Below are positions 17,249 through 24,663 of a stretch of 39,100 nucleotides of DNA, piece by piece. The DNA comes from Thermoplasmatales archaeon UBA509. Lineage in GTDB: Archaea; Thermoplasmatota; Thermoplasmata; Thermoplasmatales; Thermoplasmataceae. The DNA is taken from positions 24,565 through 63,664 of the forward strand of contig DAJC01000047.1 of assembly GCA_002498845.1 (NCBI GenBank), written 5' to 3'. The position numbers were made by a program, and so were the translations under genes. Every line of letters begins with the position of its first letter. Position 1 is the first letter of the stretch. The notes under the pieces are model-generated. The model saw only the letters and a list, made by a program, of their open reading frames with translations. It was not told where the DNA came from and searched no databases.

Positions 17249-17665
17249 CTATATTCTTTTCTTGGCAGCATTTATCCCCAATTTATCCTGAAGAGAATCG
17301 AATTTCTCCAGGTCTTCAACAACTGAACTGTAACTCTGAAGTTTCTCTGATAGTATTTCGTGCAGAGCGTTGTTCTTCATTGCTCGTTCCAGCAGCATTT
17401 CTATGACCTCTTCCTTTGTCTTGAAAAAGCCTTTCTGAACTGCGGATGTTATGATAGTGTCCATGTTCTTGCTGAGTTTGAGTCCAGGCTCTGATTGATC
17501 TATTATTCCAACGCGAGTTCTGGAAATGTAATCCAGAACTGAATGTCTAATGAATTCGGATCGACTCCCAAACCGCTGGTTACTGGCCAGGAATTCATCT
17601 ATTTCCCGTAGGTCTTCGTCCGCAATGCGGATGGTCAGTTTGGTATCTTTGTTGTCAAGAGTCAA
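17249..17665 (-). CDS. Ribbon-helix-helix DNA-binding protein, possible tandem RHH (CdrS-like context)
   Basis: The N-terminus is a classic RHH (CopG/MetJ) motif: strand TKLTIRIAD, then helix DLREIDEFLASN and FGSRSEFIRHSVLDYI. A second similar unit follows (SKNMDTIITSAVQKGFFKTKEEVIEMLLERAM), so the protein may bind DNA with two RHH units, and then a coiled C-terminal tail. I prefer a TTG start at 17665, because the TATA box at 17694-17703 puts transcription start near 17672, downstream of the only ATG (17719), and because RHH proteins normally begin just before the strand. Adjacent FtsZ-like gene and RHH fold recall the CdrS regulator of haloarchaeal division genes. Confidence 0.75.
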   Translation of the reverse strand: MTLDNKDTKLTIRIADEDLREIDEFLASNQRFGSRSEFIRHSVLDYISRTRVGIIDQSEPGLKLSKNMDTIITSAVQKGFFKTKEEVIEMLLERAMKNNALHEILSEKLQSYSSVVEDLEKFDSLQDKLGINAAKKRI

Positions 17666-17693
17666 TTCTGTTCTTAAGATTATAACGTTATAT

Positions 17694-17703
17694 GTATTTA
17701 AAT
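17694..17703 (-). promoter_or_regulatory. TATA box inside the apparent 5' extension of the RHH gene
   Basis: Minus-strand ATTTAAATAC predicts transcription start near 17672. This favours the TTG start at 17665 over ATG 17719. Confidence 0.45.
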
Positions 17704-17784
17704 TTTTTTCTGTGTACATACATTTTTCGCGAGATGTAATGACAATAGTATTATTCTAATGCAGTTAAAACTGACTATTTTCAA

Positions 17785-17832
17785 GCATAAATCAAATTTC
17801 ATTACAACTTTGCTTTATTTGATGATTTATGC
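17785..17832. repeat. Inverted repeat in the divergent RHH/aIF2-beta intergenic region
   Basis: GCATAAATCA at 17785-17794 is repeated exactly as its reverse complement TGATTTATGC at 17823-17832, with 28 bases between, and short AAAT/ATTT blocks extend the symmetry. It could be an operator for the divergently encoded RHH protein or a hairpin in a small RNA. Confidence 0.5.
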
Positions 17833-17880
17833 TGGTCAATACCTTGTACATTTTTATTATTTATACTACATATTAAAGTT

Positions 17881-17982
17881 ATGAAAACTGCAAAATTTCC
17901 CGCCTATTACCGTAAAAAGCATGATCGTCAAGGGAATATCCCAGATACAAATTTTCCGAATTTGCTTCCTTTCTCATGTTAA
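17881..17982 (+). CDS. Candidate 33-residue basic protein
   Basis: ATG 17881 begins a short frame (MKTAKFPAYYRKKHDRQGNI...) ending at TAA 17980-17982. An AT-rich TATA-like block (TTTTTATTATTTATAC, 17851-17866) lies at leaderless distance. The peptide is basic and has no family I recognise. It could be a real small protein or chance. Confidence 0.3.
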   Translation: MKTAKFPAYYRKKHDRQGNIPDTNFPNLLPFSC

Positions 17983-18025
17983 TGCCATGATCTAAGGTTA
18001 TTAACGCCCTAATAATGACCATACC

Positions 18026-18652
18026 ATGGATAATCAGGATTATGAAAAATTGCTTAAGAAAGCCGAAAATGTGCTTTCAAAATCAAATATGAACCAGCAG
18101 AGGCTCCAGATTCCAGATCCAGATGTGATACAGGAGGGGAAGGCAACAATAATCAGGAACTTCATTGACATTGCTGACATGATGAACCGCGATCCCAAAC
18201 ACATCGCAAAATTCCTGATGACGGAATTCGGGATTGGCGTTACCATATCCGGCAAACGGCTAATTATAAACAGGAAGATATCAGGCGACCAGATCTCTTC
18301 CAAGATAAAGCAGTATATGGATTCCTACCTGTTCTGCTATGAATGTCACTCACCTGATACGGAAATACAGAAGATAGGAAGAACCTATGTTCTGGCGTGT
18401 AAGGCCTGCGGAGCCCAGCATCCCATAAGGGTTGTAAGTGATGCAAGGGATGATGAAACAACCATAGAGGAAGGAAAAGAATACACCGTGGAGATCACCA
18501 AGGTGGGAAGCTCGGGAGAAGGACGAGCATTTTACAGGGGTTTCAATATATTTGTTCCCGGGGTGAAGAAGGGCGAGACCGTAAAGGTGCTGATTAAAAG
18601 GATAAGAAACAACACGGCCATTGCTGAGGTACGTGACCGGGAGAAGCAATAA
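18026..18652 (+). CDS. eif2b: Translation initiation factor aIF2 subunit beta with C-terminal TRAM domain
   Basis: aIF2-beta is part of the factor that brings initiator tRNA to the ribosome. The core is present: 'GKATIIRNFIDIADMMNRDPKHIAKFLMTEFG' followed by a zinc ribbon CYEC ... CKAC. After residue 150 the protein carries about 58 extra residues (EEGKEYTVEITKVGSSGEG and 'GFNIFVPGVKKGETVKVLI') forming a TRAM-type RNA-binding barrel, which takes it to 208 residues against about 140 in most archaea. I believe this fusion occurs in other Thermoplasmatales. The PIN-domain gene follows after four bases. Confidence 0.93.
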   Translation: MDNQDYEKLLKKAENVLSKSNMNQQRLQIPDPDVIQEGKATIIRNFIDIADMMNRDPKHIAKFLMTEFGIGVTISGKRLIINRKISGDQISSKIKQYMDSYLFCYECHSPDTEIQKIGRTYVLACKACGAQHPIRVVSDARDDETTIEEGKEYTVEITKVGSSGEGRAFYRGFNIFVPGVKKGETVKVLIKRIRNNTAIAEVRDREKQ

Positions 18653-18656
18653 ACAC

Positions 18657-19022
18657 ATGTCCTCTGGAGTCATATTTGTCGACACTAATAGCCTGATTTA
18701 TGCCATCAGGAACCGTGTTGACATAAGGGCGCAACTTCTGGAGTTTCCGGAGATAAGAAAAATTCTCATACCAAAGTGTGTCTTGGATGAGCTGGTTGGT
18801 CTTTCAACCCGCCTTCCTGAAGCCTCCGGTGCCCTGAAAATGGCCTCAAAATTTCAGATTGTGGAATCCGAGGGGTCAGGCGATGACTGCATACTGAATA
18901 TTGCCCTGGCATATGAGGCTGCCATTCTCACCAACGACAGGGAGCTCACGGAGAGGGCACGGTCCAATGGTATCAGGACATTTTCCATAAGGGGAAAAAG
19001 CAGGATAGATATCTCCAGTTAA
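18657..19022 (+). CDS. PIN-domain protein (FCF1/VapC-like, COG1412 type)
   Basis: This 121-residue protein has the PIN nuclease fold: FVDTNSLIYAI with the first acidic residue, DELVGLS with a glutamate, GDDCILNIA and ILTNDRELTERARSNG with the later acids. It ends in 'FSIRGKSRI', which resembles archaeal COG1412 proteins related to the rRNA-processing nuclease Fcf1 rather than toxin VapC; no antitoxin gene is adjacent. ATG 18657 lies four bases after the aIF2-beta stop, so it is in a translation-linked operon, which favours an RNA-processing role. Confidence 0.8.
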   Translation: MSSGVIFVDTNSLIYAIRNRVDIRAQLLEFPEIRKILIPKCVLDELVGLSTRLPEASGALKMASKFQIVESEGSGDDCILNIALAYEAAILTNDRELTERARSNGIRTFSIRGKSRIDISS

Positions 19023-19073
19023 TGCCGGGATGGCAAAAAAGAATACCGCCCCCTGAATCAGGTGACAATCACA

Positions 19074-19751
19074 ATGACATCGGAACTTCCTTATTACAGG
19101 TACTGGGCCATAAAGTCCATCAAGACCATTGGCGGATCGAAACAACAGGTCTCCCTTTCGTCCGGAGATCTTGGAAAGTTTATGGGAATAAGCCAGCAAA
19201 CCGCATCACGGCTCATCCTTGATCTCCTTAAAGAAGGCCTGATAACCAGGCAGATGAATGGAAGACGACAGGAGATTTCCATCACAGCCAGAGGAATGGA
19301 TCTACTTATGAGAGAATACACGGACCTGGGAATAATACTGGAAAAGCCGACGAAGATGAAACTTGCCGGAACTGTACAGAGTGGCCTTGGTGAAGGAAGA
19401 TATTACATTTCAAGGAAGTATTACGTAATCCAGTTCCAGGAAAAACTTGGATACATACCATTTCTTGGCACCCTGAATGTTAAAATCGATCCGTCCCATG
19501 AAATTTCACTGAGGAAACTGAGAACCATGGACGGAATCCATATTGACGGGTTCACCACTGAAGATAGAACCTACGGGCCAGTAAAATGCTTCCGTGGACA
19601 GCTGAACGGGACTGTATGTGCGGTAATCTTCCCGGAAAGATCTGTCTACAGCGACGTCATGGAAATAATATCGCCAGAGTACCTCAGGGAAAAACTTCAT
19701 CTTGAGGATGGCCAGAAGATAATAGTGGACATTGAAGGCCCATTTAACTAG
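19074..19751 (+). CDS. ribK: HTH domain-CTP-dependent riboflavin kinase (RbkR type)
   Basis: The C-terminal part (about residues 95-225) is the archaeal CTP-dependent riboflavin kinase, making FMN: 'GTVQSGLGEGRYYIS', 'LGYIPFLGTLNVKI' and the terminal HLEDGQKIIVDIEG are family marks. The N-terminal part (about residues 15-85) is a winged helix-turn-helix (SSGDLGKFMGISQQTASRLILDLLKEGLI). Such fusions are known as RbkR, a riboflavin kinase that also regulates riboflavin genes. GGTGA at 19061-19065 favours ATG 19074 over GTG 19062. Another riboflavin gene, ribB, starts at the right end of the window and could be a target. Its end overlaps the next, converging gene by four bases. Confidence 0.93.
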   Translation: MTSELPYYRYWAIKSIKTIGGSKQQVSLSSGDLGKFMGISQQTASRLILDLLKEGLITRQMNGRRQEISITARGMDLLMREYTDLGIILEKPTKMKLAGTVQSGLGEGRYYISRKYYVIQFQEKLGYIPFLGTLNVKIDPSHEISLRKLRTMDGIHIDGFTTEDRTYGPVKCFRGQLNGTVCAVIFPERSVYSDVMEIISPEYLREKLHLEDGQKIIVDIEGPFN

Positions 19752-20014
19752 AAATCTACGTCTATCCTCCCTTCCAGAATTTCCTGAACGACCTTCATGT
19801 GCCTTTTTTCAACCTCTTCACTGTTAAGTCCGCATTCATAAAGTTCCTGGTAGATCTCGTAATTTTCATCTTCCGGCTTATCATCCAGCCGTCCCTTGAA
19901 CACCCTTGAGAAACCGCAGGTCCTGTCGGCGTCAAACCCTAGCCTGTAGTTTGTTTCAACTGTAACATCCTGATCCTTTAGATATTCCCTCTTAACGTAA
20001 ATGTCTTCCACCAT
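19748..20014 (-). CDS. Small hypothetical protein at the end of the lipid-purine operon
   Basis: I do not recognise this acidic 88-residue protein. It has a beta-like N-terminal half (VTVETNYRLGFDADRTCGF) and a helical C-terminal half (YEIYQELYECGLNSEEVEKRH). It starts nine bases after purL and is probably cotranscribed with it. There is no signal peptide or membrane helix. Confidence 0.65.
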   Translation of the reverse strand: MVEDIYVKREYLKDQDVTVETNYRLGFDADRTCGFSRVFKGRLDDKPEDENYEIYQELYECGLNSEEVEKRHMKVVQEILEGRIDVDF

Positions 20015-20023
20015 TTTTCACAC

Positions 20024-22330
20024 CTAAATGTAATTGTCAAGCCCGTGTACCCAGGCTTCCCTGAACTCTTCAACGGTTCCATCCAGAACCGGCATCTGCA
20101 GATCCTTTATGGTGATGCTGTTTTCAATGGTGCTGCCTATACGGGTGATCTGTATGCCGTCAAGCATTTCCATGAACTTTTCGTCATTTTCCTGTGAAAC
20201 CTCAACCAGGATGCGCTCCCCTCCCTCTGAGAACAGCTTCTCTATGGTTCGTGCCGGAGAAATTTCTGAAAGGTCCACACTGAATCCTATGCCTGAACCG
20301 AATGACATTTCCAGCAGAGCCTGAATTAGCCCGCCTGACGAAATATCATGGGCTGCAAGAATAAGATCCATGCCTGCTGCCCTGATGAATGGCCCTGAGA
20401 TGGATGCCAGTTCTTCCATGTCAAACCACGGTACAGATGATGACTTGATTCCCAGAAACTTCAGGAGTCGGCTTCCGCCAAGTGACGATGATTCCTTCCC
20501 TATAATGTATATTGAGCTACCAGCTTTCTTGAAATCTGTGCTTACTGCATGCGCAACATCAGGGGTAATTCCAACCATCATAATGTTGGGGACAGGCTTG
20601 ATGTCTGTTCCGGAATACTGGTTGTAAAGGCTCACGTTTCCTGCAACAACAGGAAGTGCCAGTTTCCTGCAGAATTCAGATATTGCAGATGATATCTGCA
20701 CAAGCTGCCCCATTATGATGGGATCTTCGGGATTGCCAAGATTTATGCAATCCACCACCGAGTTGGGCATGCTTCCTGTGGCCAGTATATTCAGGTATGC
20801 CTCAGTCATTGTGGCCAGGGTCCCAGCAAGAGGATCAATTGCCACCATGTCATATCTGGAACCTGCAGTGATGGCAAGGCCGCGGTTGGATTGTTCCACC
20901 GGCTTAATGATGGCGGCATCCGAGTGGGTCTCGTGGTTCGGCTCCCCGGACAGTGGCCTTACAACGGTGCTTCCACGCACTGTGTGATCATATTGCCTTG
21001 TTATGTTGAAACGCGCACAGTTTTCCGGGTTCGCAAGGAATTTCGTCAGCAATTCCTTGAGGTTGAAATTCTCAGCAGGAAGCACATAGTCTATAATTTT
21101 CCTATCCGGTATCTCATAGTTCCTGCAGTATACGGGCCCCGATGTCAGGAAATCCAGATCGAGGTCCAGCACAGTTAATCCATTATGGCGAATGATGAGA
21201 TTATTTCCCTCCACAATTCTTCCTATAACAGAAAATTCTATGTCCCACTTTTCGAAAATCCTTGAAAGCTCAGGCAGGTTTGAAGGATCAATTGCCATGA
21301 GCATCCTTTCCTGGCTCTCGCTGATCCATATTTCCCACGGCTGCATTGCAGGTTCCTTCAGTAGAACGTTTTCAAGGTCGATCTCAGCGGCAACGCCACC
21401 TGAGAGACACATTTCTCCAACAGAGCTGGAGAGACCTCCGCCGCCTAAATCTTTCATGCCGTCCACTATATGCGCGTCACTTGCCTCGAGGACTGCGTGA
21501 ATCAGGGGTTCCTTCACAATTGGGTTTCCCAGCTGGACCACAGATTTATTCTTCCCGCTTTTCTCCTGGAGATTTGCCGAGGCGAAGTTTACTCCATGAA
21601 TCCCATCACGGCCCGTCCTTCCACCAGCCAGGATAAAAATGTCACCGGGCTTTGATACAAAGCTCCTTATTATGCCATCTTTGCGAACAATGCCAATGCA
21701 ACCTGCATTGACCAGTGGAGAATGATTAAATGAACGGTCGAAATCCACAGATCCGGCAACGTTTGGTAAGCCAACTCTGTTTCCGTAATCCCTGATGCCG
21801 CCAACAACACTGTTCAGAATGAACCTTGGATGCAGTGTCTTTTCCTTCCATTCCTCTGCCCAGACTTCACCAAAATATATTGAGTCAACCAGTGCAATGG
21901 GCTGCGCCCCCATGCAGAGGACATCCCTGATTATGCCGCCAACTCCCGTTGCCGCACCACCATATGGCTCAATGGCGCTTGGGTGGTTATGGCTCTCCAT
22001 TTTCAGGACATAGGCATAATCATCATCGAATGCGACCACTCCTGCATCATCCTCCATTGCGAGAATGGCATCATGTTTCTCCAGTCCGCCAAAATATTTT
22101 CGGAGATAGAATTTTGACGATTTGTAGCAGCAGTGTTCGCTCCAGGCCTGCGCCATTGCCTGCATCTCCACATCTGTGGGGTCCCTGCCAATTCCTTTAA
22201 AGTAGTTCTGGAGCATTATCATTTCCTCCTGAGACAGCCCCAGAGACATGGACTGACTCAGTTTCTCTAAGTACTGAGGAGTCTTGCCGAGAATCTGCAC
22301 CTTAATCTGTGTTTCAGCAGCTTCCGTCAT
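20024..22330 (-). CDS. purL: Phosphoribosylformylglycinamidine synthase subunit PurL
   Basis: PurL converts FGAR to FGAM with ATP and ammonia in purine synthesis. The 768-residue sequence has the small-PurL layout: 'QAWSEHCCYKSSK', 'MESHNHPSAIEPYGGAATGVGG', DIRD-like 'IIRDVLCMGAQPIAL', 'GDIFILAGGRTGRDGIHG' and 'DLGGGGLSSSVGEMC', followed by a second AIRS-like half ending in HDISSGG. It overlaps purS by four bases (ATGA). The ammonia-supplying subunit PurQ is not in this window and must be encoded elsewhere. Confidence 0.97.
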   Translation of the reverse strand: MTEAAETQIKVQILGKTPQYLEKLSQSMSLGLSQEEMIMLQNYFKGIGRDPTDVEMQAMAQAWSEHCCYKSSKFYLRKYFGGLEKHDAILAMEDDAGVVAFDDDYAYVLKMESHNHPSAIEPYGGAATGVGGIIRDVLCMGAQPIALVDSIYFGEVWAEEWKEKTLHPRFILNSVVGGIRDYGNRVGLPNVAGSVDFDRSFNHSPLVNAGCIGIVRKDGIIRSFVSKPGDIFILAGGRTGRDGIHGVNFASANLQEKSGKNKSVVQLGNPIVKEPLIHAVLEASDAHIVDGMKDLGGGGLSSSVGEMCLSGGVAAEIDLENVLLKEPAMQPWEIWISESQERMLMAIDPSNLPELSRIFEKWDIEFSVIGRIVEGNNLIIRHNGLTVLDLDLDFLTSGPVYCRNYEIPDRKIIDYVLPAENFNLKELLTKFLANPENCARFNITRQYDHTVRGSTVVRPLSGEPNHETHSDAAIIKPVEQSNRGLAITAGSRYDMVAIDPLAGTLATMTEAYLNILATGSMPNSVVDCINLGNPEDPIIMGQLVQISSAISEFCRKLALPVVAGNVSLYNQYSGTDIKPVPNIMMVGITPDVAHAVSTDFKKAGSSIYIIGKESSSLGGSRLLKFLGIKSSSVPWFDMEELASISGPFIRAAGMDLILAAHDISSGGLIQALLEMSFGSGIGFSVDLSEISPARTIEKLFSEGGERILVEVSQENDEKFMEMLDGIQITRIGSTIENSITIKDLQMPVLDGTVEEFREAWVHGLDNYI

Positions 22331-22572
22331 TTTTTCAGTATCCTTATTGAATATTTCTGTATCACTGGATTAGTGAGTATCTTTTCCGCAACATCTTCAG
22401 CTATTTTCTTTGCCTCAGATTCACTGCCTTGAACATTCAGCTGGTATGATTTTGATGTCTGCACCGATTTCACACCTCCATATCCCAGAATATTGAGATT
22501 CTTGAGAATTGTGAGCGCTTCTGGATCCTCAACACCCGGAAGGTATTCCACCTTTATGACCACAACAGGCAT
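22327..22572 (-). CDS. purS: Phosphoribosylformylglycinamidine synthase subunit PurS
   Basis: PurS bridges PurL and PurQ. The 81-residue protein shows the family's plan: KVEYLPGVEDPEALTILKNL near the start, GYGGVKSVQTSKSYQL in the middle and AEKILTNPVIQKYSI at the end. AAGGAG sits just before its ATG, and its stop overlaps purL. Confidence 0.93.
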   Translation of the reverse strand: MPVVVIKVEYLPGVEDPEALTILKNLNILGYGGVKSVQTSKSYQLNVQGSESEAKKIAEDVAEKILTNPVIQKYSIRILKK

Positions 22573-22594
22573 GGCTCCTTAGTGTTATTGGAAA

Positions 22595-23350
22595 TTAAAA
22601 TCTATTCATATTGCTGGAATGTACAGCCTTGATTATTGGCATCAGTCTCTGGTATATGTCCGTACATCCTTCCACAATTGTACCTGTCACAATTATGTCT
22701 GCTCCGGATTCTGCAATCTTCCTGGCGGTTTCAGAATCCCTTATGCCTCCTCCAACTATTATTGGTACTGAGGTTTCATGCTTTACTGCAGAGATTACGT
22801 CCGGAGATACCGTGGAAGGGGATCCGCTACCCGATTCAAGATATACAAGTTTCATGCCCATCATTTCAGCCGCAAGTGAATATGATACAGCAGGAACAGG
22901 ATCGTTGCCATCAAGAAGGTCCGCCTCACCAACTTTCCCCACTGTCATGCCTGGAAAGAAGACCAGGTAGCCCATGGGAATTGTTTCAATCCCCATTTTT
23001 TTCAGATGAGGCGCGGCCCTCACCTGGTGTCTGAAAAGAAACTCTGGTGACCTGGAATTAAGCAGACTCATGAAGTATATGGCATCGGCATGGGGACTGA
23101 TCATCGCGGATGATCCGGGAAATATTATGATCTTCCTTTCGCATTTTTTCTTTATCTCACGGATGGTCTGATCCATCCTGTTCCTGTCAATTTCAGTAGA
23201 ACCACCAATCATTATGTAGTCCGTTCCAGCCCTTTCGGCTTCTTGGGCAATATCAGCAGACTGTTCCGGAGCCTGCCTTGCAGGGTCAATGAGGGTCATG
23301 TGGATCTTCTGCTTTTTCAACCTTTCAAGGATTTCAGAGTACACGTTCAA
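22595..23350 (-). CDS. Geranylgeranylglyceryl phosphate synthase
   Basis: This TIM-barrel enzyme joins geranylgeranyl diphosphate to sn-glycerol-1-phosphate, the first ether bond of archaeal lipids. Family marks are HMTLIDPARQ near the N-terminus, 'FPGSSAMISPHADAIYFMSLLNS', the phosphate-binding YLESGSGSP and 'IIVGGGIRDSETARKIAESGAD' with TGTIVE. The start appears to be TTG 23350, overlapping the previous gene's TGA (TTGA); GTG 23344 is an alternative. The next ether-lipid enzyme is encoded directly upstream. Confidence 0.93.
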   Translation of the reverse strand: MNVYSEILERLKKQKIHMTLIDPARQAPEQSADIAQEAERAGTDYIMIGGSTEIDRNRMDQTIREIKKKCERKIIIFPGSSAMISPHADAIYFMSLLNSRSPEFLFRHQVRAAPHLKKMGIETIPMGYLVFFPGMTVGKVGEADLLDGNDPVPAVSYSLAAEMMGMKLVYLESGSGSPSTVSPDVISAVKHETSVPIIVGGGIRDSETARKIAESGADIIVTGTIVEGCTDIYQRLMPIIKAVHSSNMNRF

Positions 23351-24165
23351 GATATACCGCCCACTGCGAATGAAGCCAGACTAATGATCATGGCCAGTTT
23401 TGATACCTGCTGGCTCTTTTCCGGATCCCTTGGAATCATTGCCACAGAAGCAAGGAACAGGGCATCGGAGAAGGCAACAGATATGAGGTAATATATGCCG
23501 AATATTTTAAGGTAATACGGAAAATAGGATATTATCACTGCCAGGATTACTGAAGCAGAAGCAAAATATGCGGCGAACCTTATGCCCCGCTTCTTGGGAA
23601 GCGTCATCCTGTCAACGTCTCCCTTTATGTCCTGGATATCCTTTATAACCTCCCGGGAAAGATTTGCCAGGGTTGCCATGAGGAATAGAATGAGCATTCT
23701 GTCTATTGAATTGACAGCTATACCTCCGAATATGAAGATGAGGCCGACAAGCACACTTATCATCACGTTTCCCGAAAGGCCCAGCTTCTTTGTCTTCAAC
23801 TCATATCCAAGCAGGAAAGCTTCGGCTATTACAACCACGGCACCTGCAAGCGGACTAATCAGAAAAACTGACATTACTATTGCAGCAGCAAACATTACTG
23901 CAACTCCTATCTTTGCGGATTTAATGCTTATCTGTCCTGTAACCAGTGGTCTGTGGGGATGATTGATCCTGTCAGTGTCAACATCCACCACATCATTTAT
24001 GATATTGCCACCTGAAGTAACAAGAAAGACTGCCAGTGCTGCAATTACGATAAAACGTAAAAAATCCACAAAGCTGAAACCTGCGCCTATGAACCCTGAA
24101 ATGAATGTGGCCACGACACCCATGATGCCATTAACAGGGCGAATAATTTTCAACCAAGGATTCAT
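23347..24165 (-). CDS. UbiA-family prenyltransferase, probable digeranylgeranylglyceryl phosphate synthase
   Basis: The 272-residue membrane enzyme would add the second geranylgeranyl chain to GGGP. It has about eight hydrophobic helices, the first aspartate motif in NDVVDVDTDRINHPHRPL and the second in DIQDIKGDVD. Overlap with the GGGP synthase gene supports this role over quinone or heme prenylation. A minus-strand TATA box at 24189-24198 makes it the first gene of the five-gene operon running to 19748. Confidence 0.9.
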   Translation of the reverse strand: MNPWLKIIRPVNGIMGVVATFISGFIGAGFSFVDFLRFIVIAALAVFLVTSGGNIINDVVDVDTDRINHPHRPLVTGQISIKSAKIGVAVMFAAAIVMSVFLISPLAGAVVVIAEAFLLGYELKTKKLGLSGNVMISVLVGLIFIFGGIAVNSIDRMLILFLMATLANLSREVIKDIQDIKGDVDRMTLPKKRGIRFAAYFASASVILAVIISYFPYYLKIFGIYYLISVAFSDALFLASVAMIPRDPEKSQQVSKLAMIISLASFAVGGIS

Positions 24166-24188
24166 TCTTGTCGGGAAATGATCGTGTG

Positions 24189-24198
24189 CTTTTATTAG
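24189..24198 (-). promoter_or_regulatory. TATA box of the ether-lipid/purine operon
   Basis: Minus-strand CTAATAAAAG is centred about 28 bases before ATG 24165, fitting a leaderless operon transcript. Confidence 0.45.
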
Positions 24199-24450
24199 TA
24201 TCGCAATCAGGATTCATTTGAATTGAACTTCATTGACCAGGTTGAATTATGCCAGTCAGGTAAAGTGTTGAAGAAATATGGAGATGCCGACATATCTGTG
24301 GTTTCAGCGCCCCCATATGTTTCTGACAAACTCTCCTCTCTGGAGATCAGAGCCTTCCTGCTCAAGAATTGTAACTCAATTTCATTGGCTGCATGGAAGA
24401 TATTTTCCCTTGAATCCGGCAGAGGATGCGGGAAATATCTTCATTTTTGA
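24199..24450 (+). pseudogene. Possible gene fragment or small hypothetical ORF
   Basis: An open frame of about 84 codons without an ATG (best start TTG 24223, after which it reads NFIDQVELCQSGKVLKKYG) ends at TGA 24448. Composition looks protein-like (ADISVVSAPPYVSDKLSSLE), but I recognise no family. It might be a decayed gene. The remaining sequence of this roughly 500-base gap (24166-24663) shows nothing else. Confidence 0.25.
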
Positions 24451-24663
24451 AATTATAAAAAAAACAGCAAAATAACCTCTCGCAATTTCGCTCAGGCGGA
24501 GAAACAGACTGTTAAATGATCGATACAGGTTCCAGCTATCAACAATGGAATGATTCAATATCTGGCCATGGGTGTACAAAAACTTCCTGAAATGAGAGTT
24601 GAAGTTGGACAGGACAACGAAGATAGTACAGGCGGCCTGTCCCGAAAAAATCATAACTGGCCT

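Larger units (their letters stand above)
17720..18025. other. AT-rich divergent intergenic region
   Basis: This stretch of about 300 bases separates the RHH and aIF2-beta genes. It holds the inverted repeat at 17785-17832, the candidate small ORF at 17881 and a weak TATA box (TTATTAA, 17998-18004) 25 bases before the aIF2-beta ATG. Confidence 0.5.

Noticed and set aside
18657..19022. VapBC toxin-antitoxin interpretation of the PIN protein
   Set aside because: No antitoxin-like gene is adjacent, the gene is linked to aIF2-beta, and the sequence looks closer to FCF1-like PIN proteins.
22611..23034. Plus-strand open frames of about 120-130 codons
   Set aside because: They are shadows of the GGGP synthase gene on the other strand.
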